Source: Geobacter sp. (GTDB taxonomy: Bacteria > Desulfobacterota > Desulfuromonadia > Geobacterales > Pseudopelobacteraceae). Taken from it: DNA of 64,000 nucleotides. Location of the stretch: assembly GCA_003574895.1 (NCBI GenBank), contig PJFB01000003.1, positions 310,001 through 374,000 on the forward strand, given 5' to 3'. How positions within the stretch are numbered: the stretch's first letter is position 1; each line of letters opens with the position of its first letter. The notes below the pieces were generated by a model, which saw nothing but the letters and a program-made list of their open reading frames with translations, made no database searches and was not told where the DNA came from. The position numbers and the translations under genes were made by a program. Below, one piece after another: positions 53,530 through 63,299 of the stretch.

Positions 53530-56500
53530 TCATTTAAAAGGTTCGAGCAAGCGAGTACGGATCACGTGGGACAATAACGCCGAGATACCGAGCAGAACCA
53601 ATAAAGTGAATAACATTGGATATTCAACCGCGAATATTAGAGGTGTCAATGCGATCCTGGAAATTGACCGCAATATATCGTGCTGACGAATAAAGTCAGC
53701 CATAGGAGGACTATATGTATAATACAATTTGACAAAAGCGGTACCAAGCTTGGATTTAAACAACACGTTATCACGGAAGTGTCGCAAAACCATAACATGA
53801 GGATCGAGATAACTTCCATAAGCAGCTGTAGCAATAAAGCAACCGCCGCCGCCACCACCACCAGAGGCAGGAGCAATATTTGACCCACTTGTACCGTCTC
53901 CTGTAGGAGTCGTAGTCCCGCTTGTTTCACTGCCAACAACAATTGGATCACGAATTACCCCAGAGCGTGAGTCACTATCAAAAGCCCCATTATCAGTGAT
54001 TGAAAATGTTAGTAAATTTCCAGACAGGGTATAGTCTGTTGCATTCATTTTTGTCCATACACCATTCGTTACTTTATAAAAGACAGGGCTTGTAGGCAAA
54101 GAGGCAAACTCAAGGGCAAGTGTAATGGTCCCACCAGAAGGCACTGAATTAACAGTAATATCAAGTGCGCTGGAGATATTGAAATTCGTTGGTTTCGCTG
54201 ATATTGCAAGCAATGAATTAGTCGAAGTGACATTGCTTATAGATGCAATAGTTCCAGAACCGCTTGTCAACGTAGCATTTTTCAATACACTCGAGTTAAC
54301 TACCATTATGGATAATGTAGATGTTGCAGTAATGTTATCAGCATCCTTAACAGTGATGATGATATCATAATTGCCGGCTGCTGTCGGTGTTCCACTGATA
54401 ATGCCGGTATTTGCATTCAGAGTCAGCCCTGTAGGTAAAGCCCCAGTAGTAACAGACCATGAATACGGAACTCTACCACCGGCAGCAGCAAGTGACTGAG
54501 AGTAAGCGGAATTGATGGTTGCTAACGGTAATGAGGATGTAGTTACAAGAAGGGCTGAATTAATCGTGACCGATAAATCCTGCGTTACCGATTTACCAGT
54601 AGCATCTGTAACTTGAATTGTAAAACTACTGGTACCGGATGACGACGGAACGCCGGTTATTATACCGGCGGTATTATCAAGCAATAATCCTGACGGCAAA
54701 GATCCGGATTTTATCGACCAAGCCAAAGGAGCGGTGCCACCGTTGCGAGCTATTGTCTGATTATAAGTGCTACCAATACTACCATCTGGCAAAGAGGTAT
54801 TCAAAATAGCGGGAGCAGGGTTGATTGAGATTGACAGATCCTTTGTAGATGATTGGTTATCACCATCAGTGGCTTTTACAGTAAATGTAAAAGTGCCAGC
54901 CTGAGTTGGAACGCCACTCAAAGCTCCATTCGTCGCCAACGTGATACCAGGCGGCAGATTACCATTTGATATCGACCAGGAAAGTGCACTCCCGCTGGTA
55001 GTAGTACCTGTGAGGACTTGGGCGACCCCGTTACCGTATTCAACCCCTTGTGTCCATTGTTTAAGCGACGTTGTGGAAATGGTCACACTTGTGACGTTTA
55101 ATGTCAGGTTAGCAGTTGCTTTTGAAGACGCTCCGTCGGTAAGAGTAACTACAAAGCTATAGGTGCCAGTTAAAGATGGGGTGCCAGTAATTTGACTGCC
55201 TGATAAAATAAGCCCTGGAGGCAATTGTGTACTTGGTGAGAGAGGCGCCCAACTCCAAGTGTAAGGAGTAGATCCGCCAATACCTGTTAGGTTCTGCGTA
55301 TATGCAACCCCAAGTGTGGCATCAGGAAAACTGGATGTAGATATGTTTAGGGTATTGGCACCGACGCCCGCACCTGTAAAAGAAATAGTTGCCGTGCCAC
55401 CGCTGGTATTGATGACAGTACTATAAAGTGTGGCATCGGCATAGGAACCCGATGCCAAGGGCTCAAAATGAACCGTCATATCATAGCTGGTGCCGGGATT
55501 TATGGTATCGGGCTTTGGCGTTAGAAATGAGAACGGCGCCTGTGGTGACGACATACTGTTAATTTTCAACGGTGAGTTGCCGTCATTGCGCAATTTGAAA
55601 GTTATGTCCTTGGACTGGCCAATATTGACATTGCCGAAGTCGATGGCACCGTTCAGTATCGGGTTGCTAGAGCTATCGGTGATACTCAGTTGAGGCGCAG
55701 TAGAATATTGCATCAATTGACTATAAATATCAGCATTTCCGGATGTTCTGCCATCCTTCCAGAGAATGAAGAAGTCGGTGAAGGCGCTGTCGCCAAACGC
55801 AACGGCAGGATTGATCTGGTTACCTGATGCAACAGTAACGATGGAGTTCCCACCGCTCAAATTCCCTTGCGGATCGATAAACTGAGAATATATATCGATA
55901 TTGGAGATATTGGCGCTTTGGTTCCTGGCATCCTCCCACACAACCATAAATCGTTCGTTAACGTTATCAAACGATGTAACAGGATTTGTTTGGTCACCAA
56001 CAGCATTCGATACGTTAATCTGCGAGCCATATGTAGTAAAATTGGACAAATTGATCAATTGCGCCAAGACATTTTTATCAACCCCACCTTGCTCTTCCCA
56101 AGCAACAAGCACCGTGCTGTTGTTCTGATTAACAGCCAAGGATGGCGCAGTTGCCTTGGTTCCGAAGCTAAAATCAGTAAATAGACCTTGATTGTCACGA
56201 CGTACTTTAATTTTGGTATTGCCACTATCATTATCGGTTCCAATAAAACTATTACTGTACGTACAAAAATTATTGGAATCTTTGCTGTAAGGTATGGTTA
56301 AAGTAACTGTAGAATTAGTACCGGACCATGCCACAAAATATTCACCTGTTTGAGGATTGAAGCTCAGCTTAGGTTTACTCTCATTCAGCATAGCTGACCA
56401 GAGTTGTGTTATTGCGCTGCCACTGTCAGTTGCATCTCCTTTAAATGCTAATTGTGATGAGTGTTTCAAGTTAGATTTTGATCCATTTGCCGGATTAATC

Positions 56501-57939
56501 TCAATAGTTCTCACAATATTATTATCTACTATTGGCAATGGCACATAACCTATCGGTCCATATGAGTTAGCGCAACCTTTACCGTAAACAGGTCCAAACA
56601 GATTCTTAACAGGTTTATAGGAAATTGTCAGAGCATTTTGAGTACCAATAATATTTGATCCAGTGTTTATGGTAAAGAATGCAGGATATGCCCCTCCTGT
56701 CGAATAATTAGTCACAGCAGTTCCAGAACCATAAGTCACTGAATTTACCCCATAAACACCGCTAAGGTAAAAAGTGTTCCCAGCTTTCCAAGGTGGAACC
56801 GGAACATAAGCAGTCTGCTCCGGGGATGGGAACGAAACATAATAGAGTGTAGATTTAGTTCCATCACTGATATTTGAAGTTGCAGGAATTGTAACCTGTA
56901 AAGCATCGCCTATTCTTGTAGTGGTGATTCCAGTTGCAGGTATTGTGTGTGAAGCATCAATGAAAAAATATGCATACGCAGTAGACCCTAGTATAAATGA
57001 GCTAGCAGTTGTAGGAAAGGTCGCTGGCGCACCTGACAGAGAAGTTGAAGGAAAACTAGCACTTAGCCCAGGCGCCTGGTTATATTTGACTATCAAATCG
57101 CCGGTAGTGCCAATTGCATTGGAATTCGAGTTTATGGTGATTGTCTGGAAGGTATTAGATATATTCGGTGCAGGAGTCACAGAATAACTGGTTAATGGTG
57201 TCACCCCATCACTCAAAGTAATACTGTTGATGGTATTAGCATTACTATATCCATTAGTTGTATCAATTGTCACTTGATCGCCAGCCAACCAGGTCCGTTG
57301 TACAACGGTTGTTGTGTCTGCAGCCGGGTAATTTGGGGTGTCGAAGGTGCTGGAATCCAGCCAGGCGACAACAAATTTCGCTATTGTTGGGTTATAAATT
57401 ATATCGGGTTGGGTCGCATTTGTGTCTATACCGGCCACATATGTAGAAACCGCAAATGGAGTACCAGAAAGTGCTCCAGCAGCGGTTAAAAATTGACCGG
57501 TAACTTCACTATGACCAGTCGAGTTATCAGAGAACACAACAAGGTATTTTTGATTAACCGGATCAAAGGCAACCTTAGGTTCCATCTGGTTACCCGCAGC
57601 ATTGGAAACAATAAATTCCGTTCCACAACTGACATTTGAACCATCAGAAACAGTAGAGCAGATAGTGCCATATAGATCTACGTTTGTGCTGCCATTCCTA
57701 TAATCCGACCAGACGGTCAAGTATTTCTTATTGACAGTGTCATATGCCAATGCCGGTTGACCTTGATCGTAATTATCTCCTAATGGGTTTACCTGCAGAT
57801 CATTTGTGAGGACCTTTGCCCCGACTGTTTTCCCGCTGATAGAATTATTCGATGTACCGGAGGTTTTACCTGAGCAGGCAGTTAAGCAAACTAGACACAC
57901 AGCAAGTACGGCTAGATAAATTTTATTGATGTGAAGCAT
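53530..57939 (-). CDS. 1469-aa lipoprotein with Ig-like repeats and CFI-box C-terminus
   Basis: A very large surface lipoprotein: signal peptide with lipobox LTAC (C22). The first ~700 residues contain beta-propeller-like repeats (KYLTVWSDYRNGS, FMVVWEDARNQS). An ASPM/SPD-2-type domain (IDFGNVNIGQSKDITF) lies near 770. Four He_PIG-type Ig-like repeats (PPGLILSGSQITGTP-type) span about 863-1210, followed by an anchor-U-like domain. The C-terminus has a Gly run, CFIATAAYGSYLDPHV near 1366, and a hydrophobic segment near 1435-1460. Function unknown; cell-surface adhesion or substrate binding is likely. Confidence 0.8.
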   Translation of the reverse strand: MLHINKIYLAVLAVCLVCLTACSGKTSGTSNNSISGKTVGAKVLTNDLQVNPLGDNYDQGQPALAYDTVNKKYLTVWSDYRNGSTNVDLYGTICSTVSDGSNVSCGTEFIVSNAAGNQMEPKVAFDPVNQKYLVVFSDNSTGHSEVTGQFLTAAGALSGTPFAVSTYVAGIDTNATQPDIIYNPTIAKFVVAWLDSSTFDTPNYPAADTTTVVQRTWLAGDQVTIDTTNGYSNANTINSITLSDGVTPLTSYSVTPAPNISNTFQTITINSNSNAIGTTGDLIVKYNQAPGLSASFPSTSLSGAPATFPTTASSFILGSTAYAYFFIDASHTIPATGITTTRIGDALQVTIPATSNISDGTKSTLYYVSFPSPEQTAYVPVPPWKAGNTFYLSGVYGVNSVTYGSGTAVTNYSTGGAYPAFFTINTGSNIIGTQNALTISYKPVKNLFGPVYGKGCANSYGPIGYVPLPIVDNNIVRTIEINPANGSKSNLKHSSQLAFKGDATDSGSAITQLWSAMLNESKPKLSFNPQTGEYFVAWSGTNSTVTLTIPYSKDSNNFCTYSNSFIGTDNDSGNTKIKVRRDNQGLFTDFSFGTKATAPSLAVNQNNSTVLVAWEEQGGVDKNVLAQLINLSNFTTYGSQINVSNAVGDQTNPVTSFDNVNERFMVVWEDARNQSANISNIDIYSQFIDPQGNLSGGNSIVTVASGNQINPAVAFGDSAFTDFFILWKDGRTSGNADIYSQLMQYSTAPQLSITDSSSNPILNGAIDFGNVNIGQSKDITFKLRNDGNSPLKINSMSSPQAPFSFLTPKPDTINPGTSYDMTVHFEPLASGSYADATLYSTVINTSGGTATISFTGAGVGANTLNISTSSFPDATLGVAYTQNLTGIGGSTPYTWSWAPLSPSTQLPPGLILSGSQITGTPSLTGTYSFVVTLTDGASSKATANLTLNVTSVTISTTSLKQWTQGVEYGNGVAQVLTGTTTSGSALSWSISNGNLPPGITLATNGALSGVPTQAGTFTFTVKATDGDNQSSTKDLSISINPAPAILNTSLPDGSIGSTYNQTIARNGGTAPLAWSIKSGSLPSGLLLDNTAGIITGVPSSSGTSSFTIQVTDATGKSVTQDLSVTINSALLVTTSSLPLATINSAYSQSLAAAGGRVPYSWSVTTGALPTGLTLNANTGIISGTPTAAGNYDIIITVKDADNITATSTLSIMVVNSSVLKNATLTSGSGTIASISNVTSTNSLLAISAKPTNFNISSALDITVNSVPSGGTITLALEFASLPTSPVFYKVTNGVWTKMNATDYTLSGNLLTFSITDNGAFDSDSRSGVIRDPIVVGSETSGTTTPTGDGTSGSNIAPASGGGGGGGCFIATAAYGSYLDPHVMVLRHFRDNVLFKSKLGTAFVKLYYTYSPPMADFIRQHDILRSISRIALTPLIFAVEYPMLFTLLVLLGISALLSHVIRTRLLEPFK

Positions 57940-58014
57940 AAACCCTCCAATATCAGCAGGTAAAGACGTTTAATACAAAACTGATAATTATTTTTCTTAT
58001 GACTTTAAAGGTTG

Positions 58015-58608
58015 TCAGTCCGCGAAGTCGGCAACTCTGACGATCATCCCAGCAGTTATTGTTCCGGTCTTGCCAGTGGATACTTCAACCAAGTCAAAGT
58101 AAGCCGTTACGTTATAGGAATAAACAGGTACTGATTGACACAGCACTGAATCCCAAAAATAAGCTTTGAAATTATGTGTTGCTACCTCTACTGGCACGGA
58201 AAGGGTACCTCCAGCCGGTATTGTATATCCTGAAACATTTGAGTATTGAATCGCATACAGTGATGGAAGTGTAGGAGTTAGAGAGTCAGCAGGAGTAAAC
58301 GTCAACGTAACTTTTTGCACAGAAAGATCTGATGGCGTCCCATTGGTAATAGAAGATGTAGATGTAATAGTAAAGTTAACAACATCATTTACGATAGTCG
58401 GGGAAGTTGTGGTGTCACAGGCGCTTGCAGCGGCCGTACTGGGCCACTTAGCAATATCAGCCATCAATGGATTTTTTGTAGAATCAACCGAAACAGCTGC
58501 ATTTACTGTATTAAATGCAGCCCCTCCTCCCATGTTGCTACTGCCACAACTGGAAATGGTACATAGTGCAGACACCAACAGCAGTGCATAAACAAGCTTT
58601 TGAATCAT
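58015..58608 (-). CDS. Small secreted lipoprotein
   Basis: A 197-aa protein with a signal peptide and lipobox TISSC (C21). The rest is beta-strand-rich and Ser/Thr-rich with few charged residues and a pair of Cys (CDTTT and LCQS) that may form a disulphide. No family recognised. GGGAGG precedes the ATG. It lies between pilQ (ending 58708, 99 bp upstream) and the giant lipoprotein (75 bp downstream), all on the same strand. Confidence 0.72.
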   Translation of the reverse strand: MIQKLVYALLLVSALCTISSCGSSNMGGGAAFNTVNAAVSVDSTKNPLMADIAKWPSTAAASACDTTTSPTIVNDVVNFTITSTSSITNGTPSDLSVQKVTLTFTPADSLTPTLPSLYAIQYSNVSGYTIPAGGTLSVPVEVATHNFKAYFWDSVLCQSVPVYSYNVTAYFDLVEVSTGKTGTITAGMIVRVADFAD

Positions 58609-58707
58609 ACAACCTCCCGATATTAGCTCGAATACGATTTTTGATCAGTAATTTACCATAAAAAATATCTAGGTACAGCCACACGCATCAACTCAAATCC
58701 ATTGTAG

Positions 58708-61527
58708 TTAAATTGCGCCCAATATCCTCGGTGTGATAAAAATCAACAATTCTGTCTTGGTCTTGGTTTTATTGTTAGTCTTGAACAATGAGCCTATAAA
58801 GGGAATATCCATCAAAAATGGCACACCGTCATCCGATTCATTGTCACTATCTACGTAAATACCACCTATAACAGTTGTTTCACCGTCACGTAACAGCATC
58901 TCGGTAGTAGCCTGTTTTTTGTTGATAGGTGGGGCTGTACTACCGGAACTTGAGCCTGGGGAGTCATTCTTTGCATCTATTTTCATGCCTATTGTGCCAT
59001 TGGCGTTAATGTGAGGAGTGACCTCCAGCGACAAGGCTGCTTCAATAAACTTTGTTTCCACTTTGTCAGAGGTTGACGATGTATATGGTATTTGCTGGCC
59101 TTGAGTGATTTTTGCAGTTTTATTATTGATTGTTGCCACCTTAGGCGTTGAAACTATTTTTATAAGACCAGCGCTGGCTGCCGCATTCAGACGCATATCA
59201 AGCTGGATATTGCTGGTGAGTGTCCCAAACGAAATGCCCATCGTGCTGCCAGAACTCAGACCGGTACCCGTTGTAGGAGGTGCGGATGTCAAACCGCCAA
59301 AACCTGTATCAAGCGAGTTTATACCTGCAAAAGAAGCTGAACCGTCACGGTAGTGAACACCCCAGTTGACCCCCAGGCTGCGGGTAAAAGTTGACGTCGC
59401 CTCTACGATGCGTGCCTCGATCATAACCTGCCTTTCAGGCACATCCAGCTGTTGAAGCAGTTTACGCATATCGTCCAAGGCTTGAGGGATATCTTTAACA
59501 ATCACCTTATTTGTCCGACTGTCTTGGGCAATGGTCCCGCGCTCACTTTTGATTGCTGTAAATTGGGCAACAATACTGCCTATGTCAGCATAATTAATCG
59601 TAAATGTTTCCGTCTTCAACTCTATAGACCTGAATTGTTGTCTTTTTATCTCCTGCTCTTCCTCGGCTTGAGATTTGAACTTCCCTTTGCCCTTGATTAT
59701 GATTATGTTGCCTTCTTCCCGCTTATCTAGCCCCTTGGCGTCAAGAATGATATCAAGTGCCTGATCCCATGGAACATTGACCAGCTTAATACTGATCGTG
59801 CCAGAGACATCATCCCCTAGAACGAAGTTCTTATTGCTAACCTCTGCCAAGAGTTGGAATATCTTACGGACATCAGCATCTGCAAACTCAAGTGTTACTT
59901 TGCGCCCTTTATACTTTTTTGCTGCAAGAGGCTCTGATGATGGCAAAAGTTCATCTGAGAGTTCTGCAGCTTTTGGTGTTGCAGCCTTTGCTACATGGGC
60001 AGAATGCGGTTCTGGAACCTCAACAGCGGCCCTTTCGGCGGTCATACCTTCAGGGGTCTTGAAATCAACAAAAATCATGTCCCCTTCCCGCCTGAACTCC
60101 GGGGTCACTGGAGAACGCAAAGCAATCCTGATTTTGGTATCTGTTCCTTTACTAGTCTTAACCAAAAAAGGTGTAACTCGAAGTACCGGAGAAATGAAAC
60201 CCTTGGTTTCGAGCGATCTTTGAAGGTGCTTTGGGAGAAGTGCATTTTTTATGGTAATTGTTACAAAGCCAGGGGCGATCTCCGGAGGTTCAACAACAGT
60301 ATCGCCGGAAACCTTAACAGAAACTCTGGAAATGCCATCGATCACCTGGAAGTCGATCATTTCCACAGTAGCGGGGCCATTGCGATGTTCTGCAGCTTTT
60401 ACAACTGGTTTTGCATGTGGCTTCTCAATAGCAGGTTCCGCCACAGTATCTGTGCCAACTTGGTGTTCTGCCACTTTAGCTTCCAGTGTCTGTGAGGTTT
60501 CAGCTGCCTTTTGCGAATTAGCGGCAACCAAGCGTGTATTTGGATTTTCTTCGGAAGAGTTTACATTCAGTGCAACAGAGATGCCTTTTTCGGATTTTGA
60601 TACATTGGCTTCTGGGAAAGTACCGTTGACTGCGTCAAAAACAACCCTGACCTTATCTGGGTACAGCCCCAATCGAGCAGATGCAACGCCAGCTGCGTTA
60701 ATCGGCACAATTCGGCTGGGCAACCCGCTATTAACATCAAAAAGATCAATTACAAGGCGCTCCGGCTTACTTAGCCGGAATGTCTTAAATTCACCTACAC
60801 CCCCCTCGACAGAAAGTTCGATCAAGTTATTCTTTGCAAAAATTCCGGTAAGCAATCGCGCCTGCCCAACTTCAGGTGTTGTGACTTTCTTGGCTTCAAC
60901 TTCATTACCGGACAATGCCGCCGATGTATGGGCTGTATTCGCAGTATCTGAGGGGACACTTTCTGCTACGACTGGCACCTCATTTACAGGTATAACCCCC
61001 TCTTTCACTGTTTCTGGTGCCACCAACTCAGCGGTAGGCGATGTGACGACTGCTGCAGTATTAATCTGTGCAGGAGGCGTAGGAAAAGATACCCTCAACT
61101 CTCCTTTTTGATTGGGAGCAGATGAAATTACTGCCTCGGCATCTTTAACAAGTTCAATATCCACCCGAGTAAGAACACCTGCATCAGTATCATAGCGACT
61201 GACTGTTACAGTCTTGAAATTACCTTTGTTTACAACTAACGGCGCTGTGATGTCACCTTGTGTAACTTGCGACAGGTCAACCACAAGCCTTAGTGGCGCA
61301 GTTGTTTTATAACTTGTGTACGTGGCAGGAGCCGAAAGCTTGATCACAAGCTCAGTCCCATCGCCTTCGCCATCCACGCTTATGGACTCAATGGACGCGA
61401 GCTTGGCCTCGGTCTTTGGACCGGGTGCAGAGACTGCTTGAGCACCCCGGACCATCGTAAAACAAGAGCATACAGCCAAGGCCAGGACAAACGCCAGAAC
61501 TACTGATTTCTTTGTCGTCCACGTCAT
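58708..61527 (-). CDS. pilQ: Type IV pilus secretin PilQ
   Basis: Forms the outer-membrane ring through which pili pass. The 939-aa protein has a signal peptide, three AMIN-type domains (about residues 40-120, 215-310 and 385-490), an STN domain near 540-600 (FADADVRKIFQLLAEV), a secretin N domain and the C-terminal secretin channel (VSTPKVATINNKTAKITQGQ to GGIYVDSDN). I used the ATG at 61527 with AAGGAG upstream. The long Pro/Val-rich linkers between AMIN domains are usual in Geobacter-type PilQ. It follows pilP by 10 bp. Confidence 0.95.
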   Translation of the reverse strand: MTWTTKKSVVLAFVLALAVCSCFTMVRGAQAVSAPGPKTEAKLASIESISVDGEGDGTELVIKLSAPATYTSYKTTAPLRLVVDLSQVTQGDITAPLVVNKGNFKTVTVSRYDTDAGVLTRVDIELVKDAEAVISSAPNQKGELRVSFPTPPAQINTAAVVTSPTAELVAPETVKEGVIPVNEVPVVAESVPSDTANTAHTSAALSGNEVEAKKVTTPEVGQARLLTGIFAKNNLIELSVEGGVGEFKTFRLSKPERLVIDLFDVNSGLPSRIVPINAAGVASARLGLYPDKVRVVFDAVNGTFPEANVSKSEKGISVALNVNSSEENPNTRLVAANSQKAAETSQTLEAKVAEHQVGTDTVAEPAIEKPHAKPVVKAAEHRNGPATVEMIDFQVIDGISRVSVKVSGDTVVEPPEIAPGFVTITIKNALLPKHLQRSLETKGFISPVLRVTPFLVKTSKGTDTKIRIALRSPVTPEFRREGDMIFVDFKTPEGMTAERAAVEVPEPHSAHVAKAATPKAAELSDELLPSSEPLAAKKYKGRKVTLEFADADVRKIFQLLAEVSNKNFVLGDDVSGTISIKLVNVPWDQALDIILDAKGLDKREEGNIIIIKGKGKFKSQAEEEQEIKRQQFRSIELKTETFTINYADIGSIVAQFTAIKSERGTIAQDSRTNKVIVKDIPQALDDMRKLLQQLDVPERQVMIEARIVEATSTFTRSLGVNWGVHYRDGSASFAGINSLDTGFGGLTSAPPTTGTGLSSGSTMGISFGTLTSNIQLDMRLNAAASAGLIKIVSTPKVATINNKTAKITQGQQIPYTSSTSDKVETKFIEAALSLEVTPHINANGTIGMKIDAKNDSPGSSSGSTAPPINKKQATTEMLLRDGETTVIGGIYVDSDNESDDGVPFLMDIPFIGSLFKTNNKTKTKTELLIFITPRILGAI

Positions 61528-61537
61528 GCGGAACTCC

Positions 61538-62107
61538 TTAATATTTCCTTGGTAGGGTGATTCTGATATGCTCCTTGCGCACCCTGCCGTTATCATCTTT
61601 GAATTGTTCTAAAACATCCACGCCACCGTTAGTAATGGCTGTAATTTTCCCATCGTTCTTGCCAATTGTCATACCTGTTTTAAGTACATATCCTTTACCG
61701 CTGGGGTCTGTAACCATGGCTCGGTTCCCCTTGTCACCTGTTATGATACCGATAAGCTTGAATTGACCGACATCATATCTATGGATAGGAAGAGCCTCCC
61801 TCAATGCCTTCTGTTCACCATCCTGAGATGTATTCGTCGTGGCCTTGAGATTGAAATATGGCTTGAATGGATCTTTTTTACTGCTGAAATCAAATTGATT
61901 TATTTCCGGAGGAGAGAGCCGAAGAGCCGAACTAACTGGTTTTTGGACAGGCTTCGGCTGTTGGGTGACTGGCTTTGCAACAACCGCCACTGGCTTAGGA
62001 GTAACAGAAGCTTCTTTCTTCTTACACCCCATAGCCAAGGCAGTAATTACCAGCAAAGACCAAGTTGCCAGTATCAAGCTATTTTTTGCCAGGTTTCTTC
62101 TTGTCAT
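61538..62107 (-). CDS. pilP: Pilus assembly lipoprotein PilP
   Basis: Inner-membrane lipoprotein that links PilMNO to PilQ. The 189-aa protein has a signal peptide ending in a lipobox (LAMGC, C28), a Pro/Lys/Val-rich linker, and a C-terminal beta domain (KLIGIITGDKGNRAMVTDP, KGYVLKTGMTIGKNDG) typical of PilP. It overlaps pilO by 29 bp. Confidence 0.93.
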   Translation of the reverse strand: MTRRNLAKNSLILATWSLLVITALAMGCKKKEASVTPKPVAVVAKPVTQQPKPVQKPVSSALRLSPPEINQFDFSSKKDPFKPYFNLKATTNTSQDGEQKALREALPIHRYDVGQFKLIGIITGDKGNRAMVTDPSGKGYVLKTGMTIGKNDGKITAITNGGVDVLEQFKDDNGRVRKEHIRITLPRKY

Positions 62108-62687
62108 CCTTTATCTCTTTCTTATCCAGAAAACGGAAAGTCGTCGCCAGACAATTTACCTTGGTCATCATTCTGTTGTTAACGTTTTTGATATCGGAAA
62201 AAGAAACATTAGTGATGTTGACGATTCGCGGCAAGTTGGCAACAGCTGCAAAGAAATTAGCCACGCTGAAATAAGAACCTGAGACTGATATATCAACCGG
62301 CACCTCGGCGTAGAAATCCTTTAGTGCTTCACCTTTGGGGCGGAAGACCAGGAAGTCAAGACCCGCTTTTTTCCCAAGGGCAGTGATGCTGGTTAACAAC
62401 GAAGGTATCTCCTTGGAGTTTGGCAGTTCGGTCAATGCCTGAGCCAGTTCGTGGTTTAGCTGTTCGTATTCCGCTTTCAAGCGAGGGAGATTATTGGCGA
62501 TTCTGGTCTTGTCGTCAATTTCAGTCTGCAACTTACTCAAATCAGTCTTGAGTCTAGTTTCTTCCCGGAATTTAGGAATATACAGGAACCAGACCATGGC
62601 TGCTGCCTCAAGTACAACCACAGCAACAAGTATGAGTATTTTTTGCCTGGTCGGGAGCTTGAGTATTTTTTCTACCTGTGGATCCAT
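62079..62687 (-). CDS. pilO: Pilus assembly protein PilO
   Basis: A bitopic inner-membrane protein of 202 aa. A single membrane segment (about residues 20-40, ILVAVVVLEAAAMVWFLYI) is followed by a coiled coil and a ferredoxin-like domain (VPVDISVSGSYFSVANFF). The end is Lys-rich. I used the ATG at 62687; a TTG at 62693 is possible. It partners with PilN and overlaps pilP by 29 bp. Confidence 0.92.
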   Translation of the reverse strand: MDPQVEKILKLPTRQKILILVAVVVLEAAAMVWFLYIPKFREETRLKTDLSKLQTEIDDKTRIANNLPRLKAEYEQLNHELAQALTELPNSKEIPSLLTSITALGKKAGLDFLVFRPKGEALKDFYAEVPVDISVSGSYFSVANFFAAVANLPRIVNITNVSFSDIKNVNNRMMTKVNCLATTFRFLDKKEIKDDKKKPGKK

Positions 62688-62717
62688 GTTCAATCCGTCC
62701 TGGTTTATGAAATACTG

Positions 62718-63299
62718 TTACGTGGGAGCGTTTGTAGCAGGCTTTTTAAGTGGTTCAGGTGTAGTCCGCAGCTTGCAGTTAAGCTCAAAGCGTTTCAGCT
62801 TGGTTCCTTTACTCTCTATCTGTTCCGAAACAACTAATTCAACACCCATAAAATCGCTGGATGCTTCGAGACTGCGCATAAAGGTTGCTATCAAATCTTC
62901 GGTATAGGATAGGCCCGAAATCTTGATGGAATTGCCGTTCTCACTGTAACCGGTCAACCACAACTGGTCGGGTGTGATATCGCTCAGAGTTGCCAAACGG
63001 TGAGCAGGACCGGTCTTGTTCTTACGTAATTGCGCAAGAACATCCAGCTTCTTCTTCACCTGCTCTTTGAGATTTTTTAGTTCTTCAAGCTTACCGATCT
63101 TTGTTTTTAGTTCATTAATCTTATTTTTTGACGCGCTGATATCATTTTTTGTAGAAGATATCTGCATCTGTTTAACTAAATACATTGCTGTAACAACTCC
63201 GGCAACCAGTAACAGGCTAACACAGAATATTGTGATCTGCTGTACCGCTGTTTCCTTTTTTTTGGCCGCCCGAACCGGTAATAGGTTAACTTTGATCAT
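62718..63299 (-). CDS. pilN: Pilus assembly protein PilN
   Basis: A 193-aa inner-membrane protein. The N-terminal MIKVNLLPVRAAKK is the conserved cytoplasmic segment that binds PilM; a membrane segment (about 22-43) and a coiled coil follow. The C-terminal domain is PilN-like (ISGLSYTEDLIATFM). Its ATG overlaps the pilM stop by 4 bp. Confidence 0.93.
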   Translation of the reverse strand: MIKVNLLPVRAAKKKETAVQQITIFCVSLLLVAGVVTAMYLVKQMQISSTKNDISASKNKINELKTKIGKLEELKNLKEQVKKKLDVLAQLRKNKTGPAHRLATLSDITPDQLWLTGYSENGNSIKISGLSYTEDLIATFMRSLEASSDFMGVELVVSEQIESKGTKLKRFELNCKLRTTPEPLKKPATNAPT

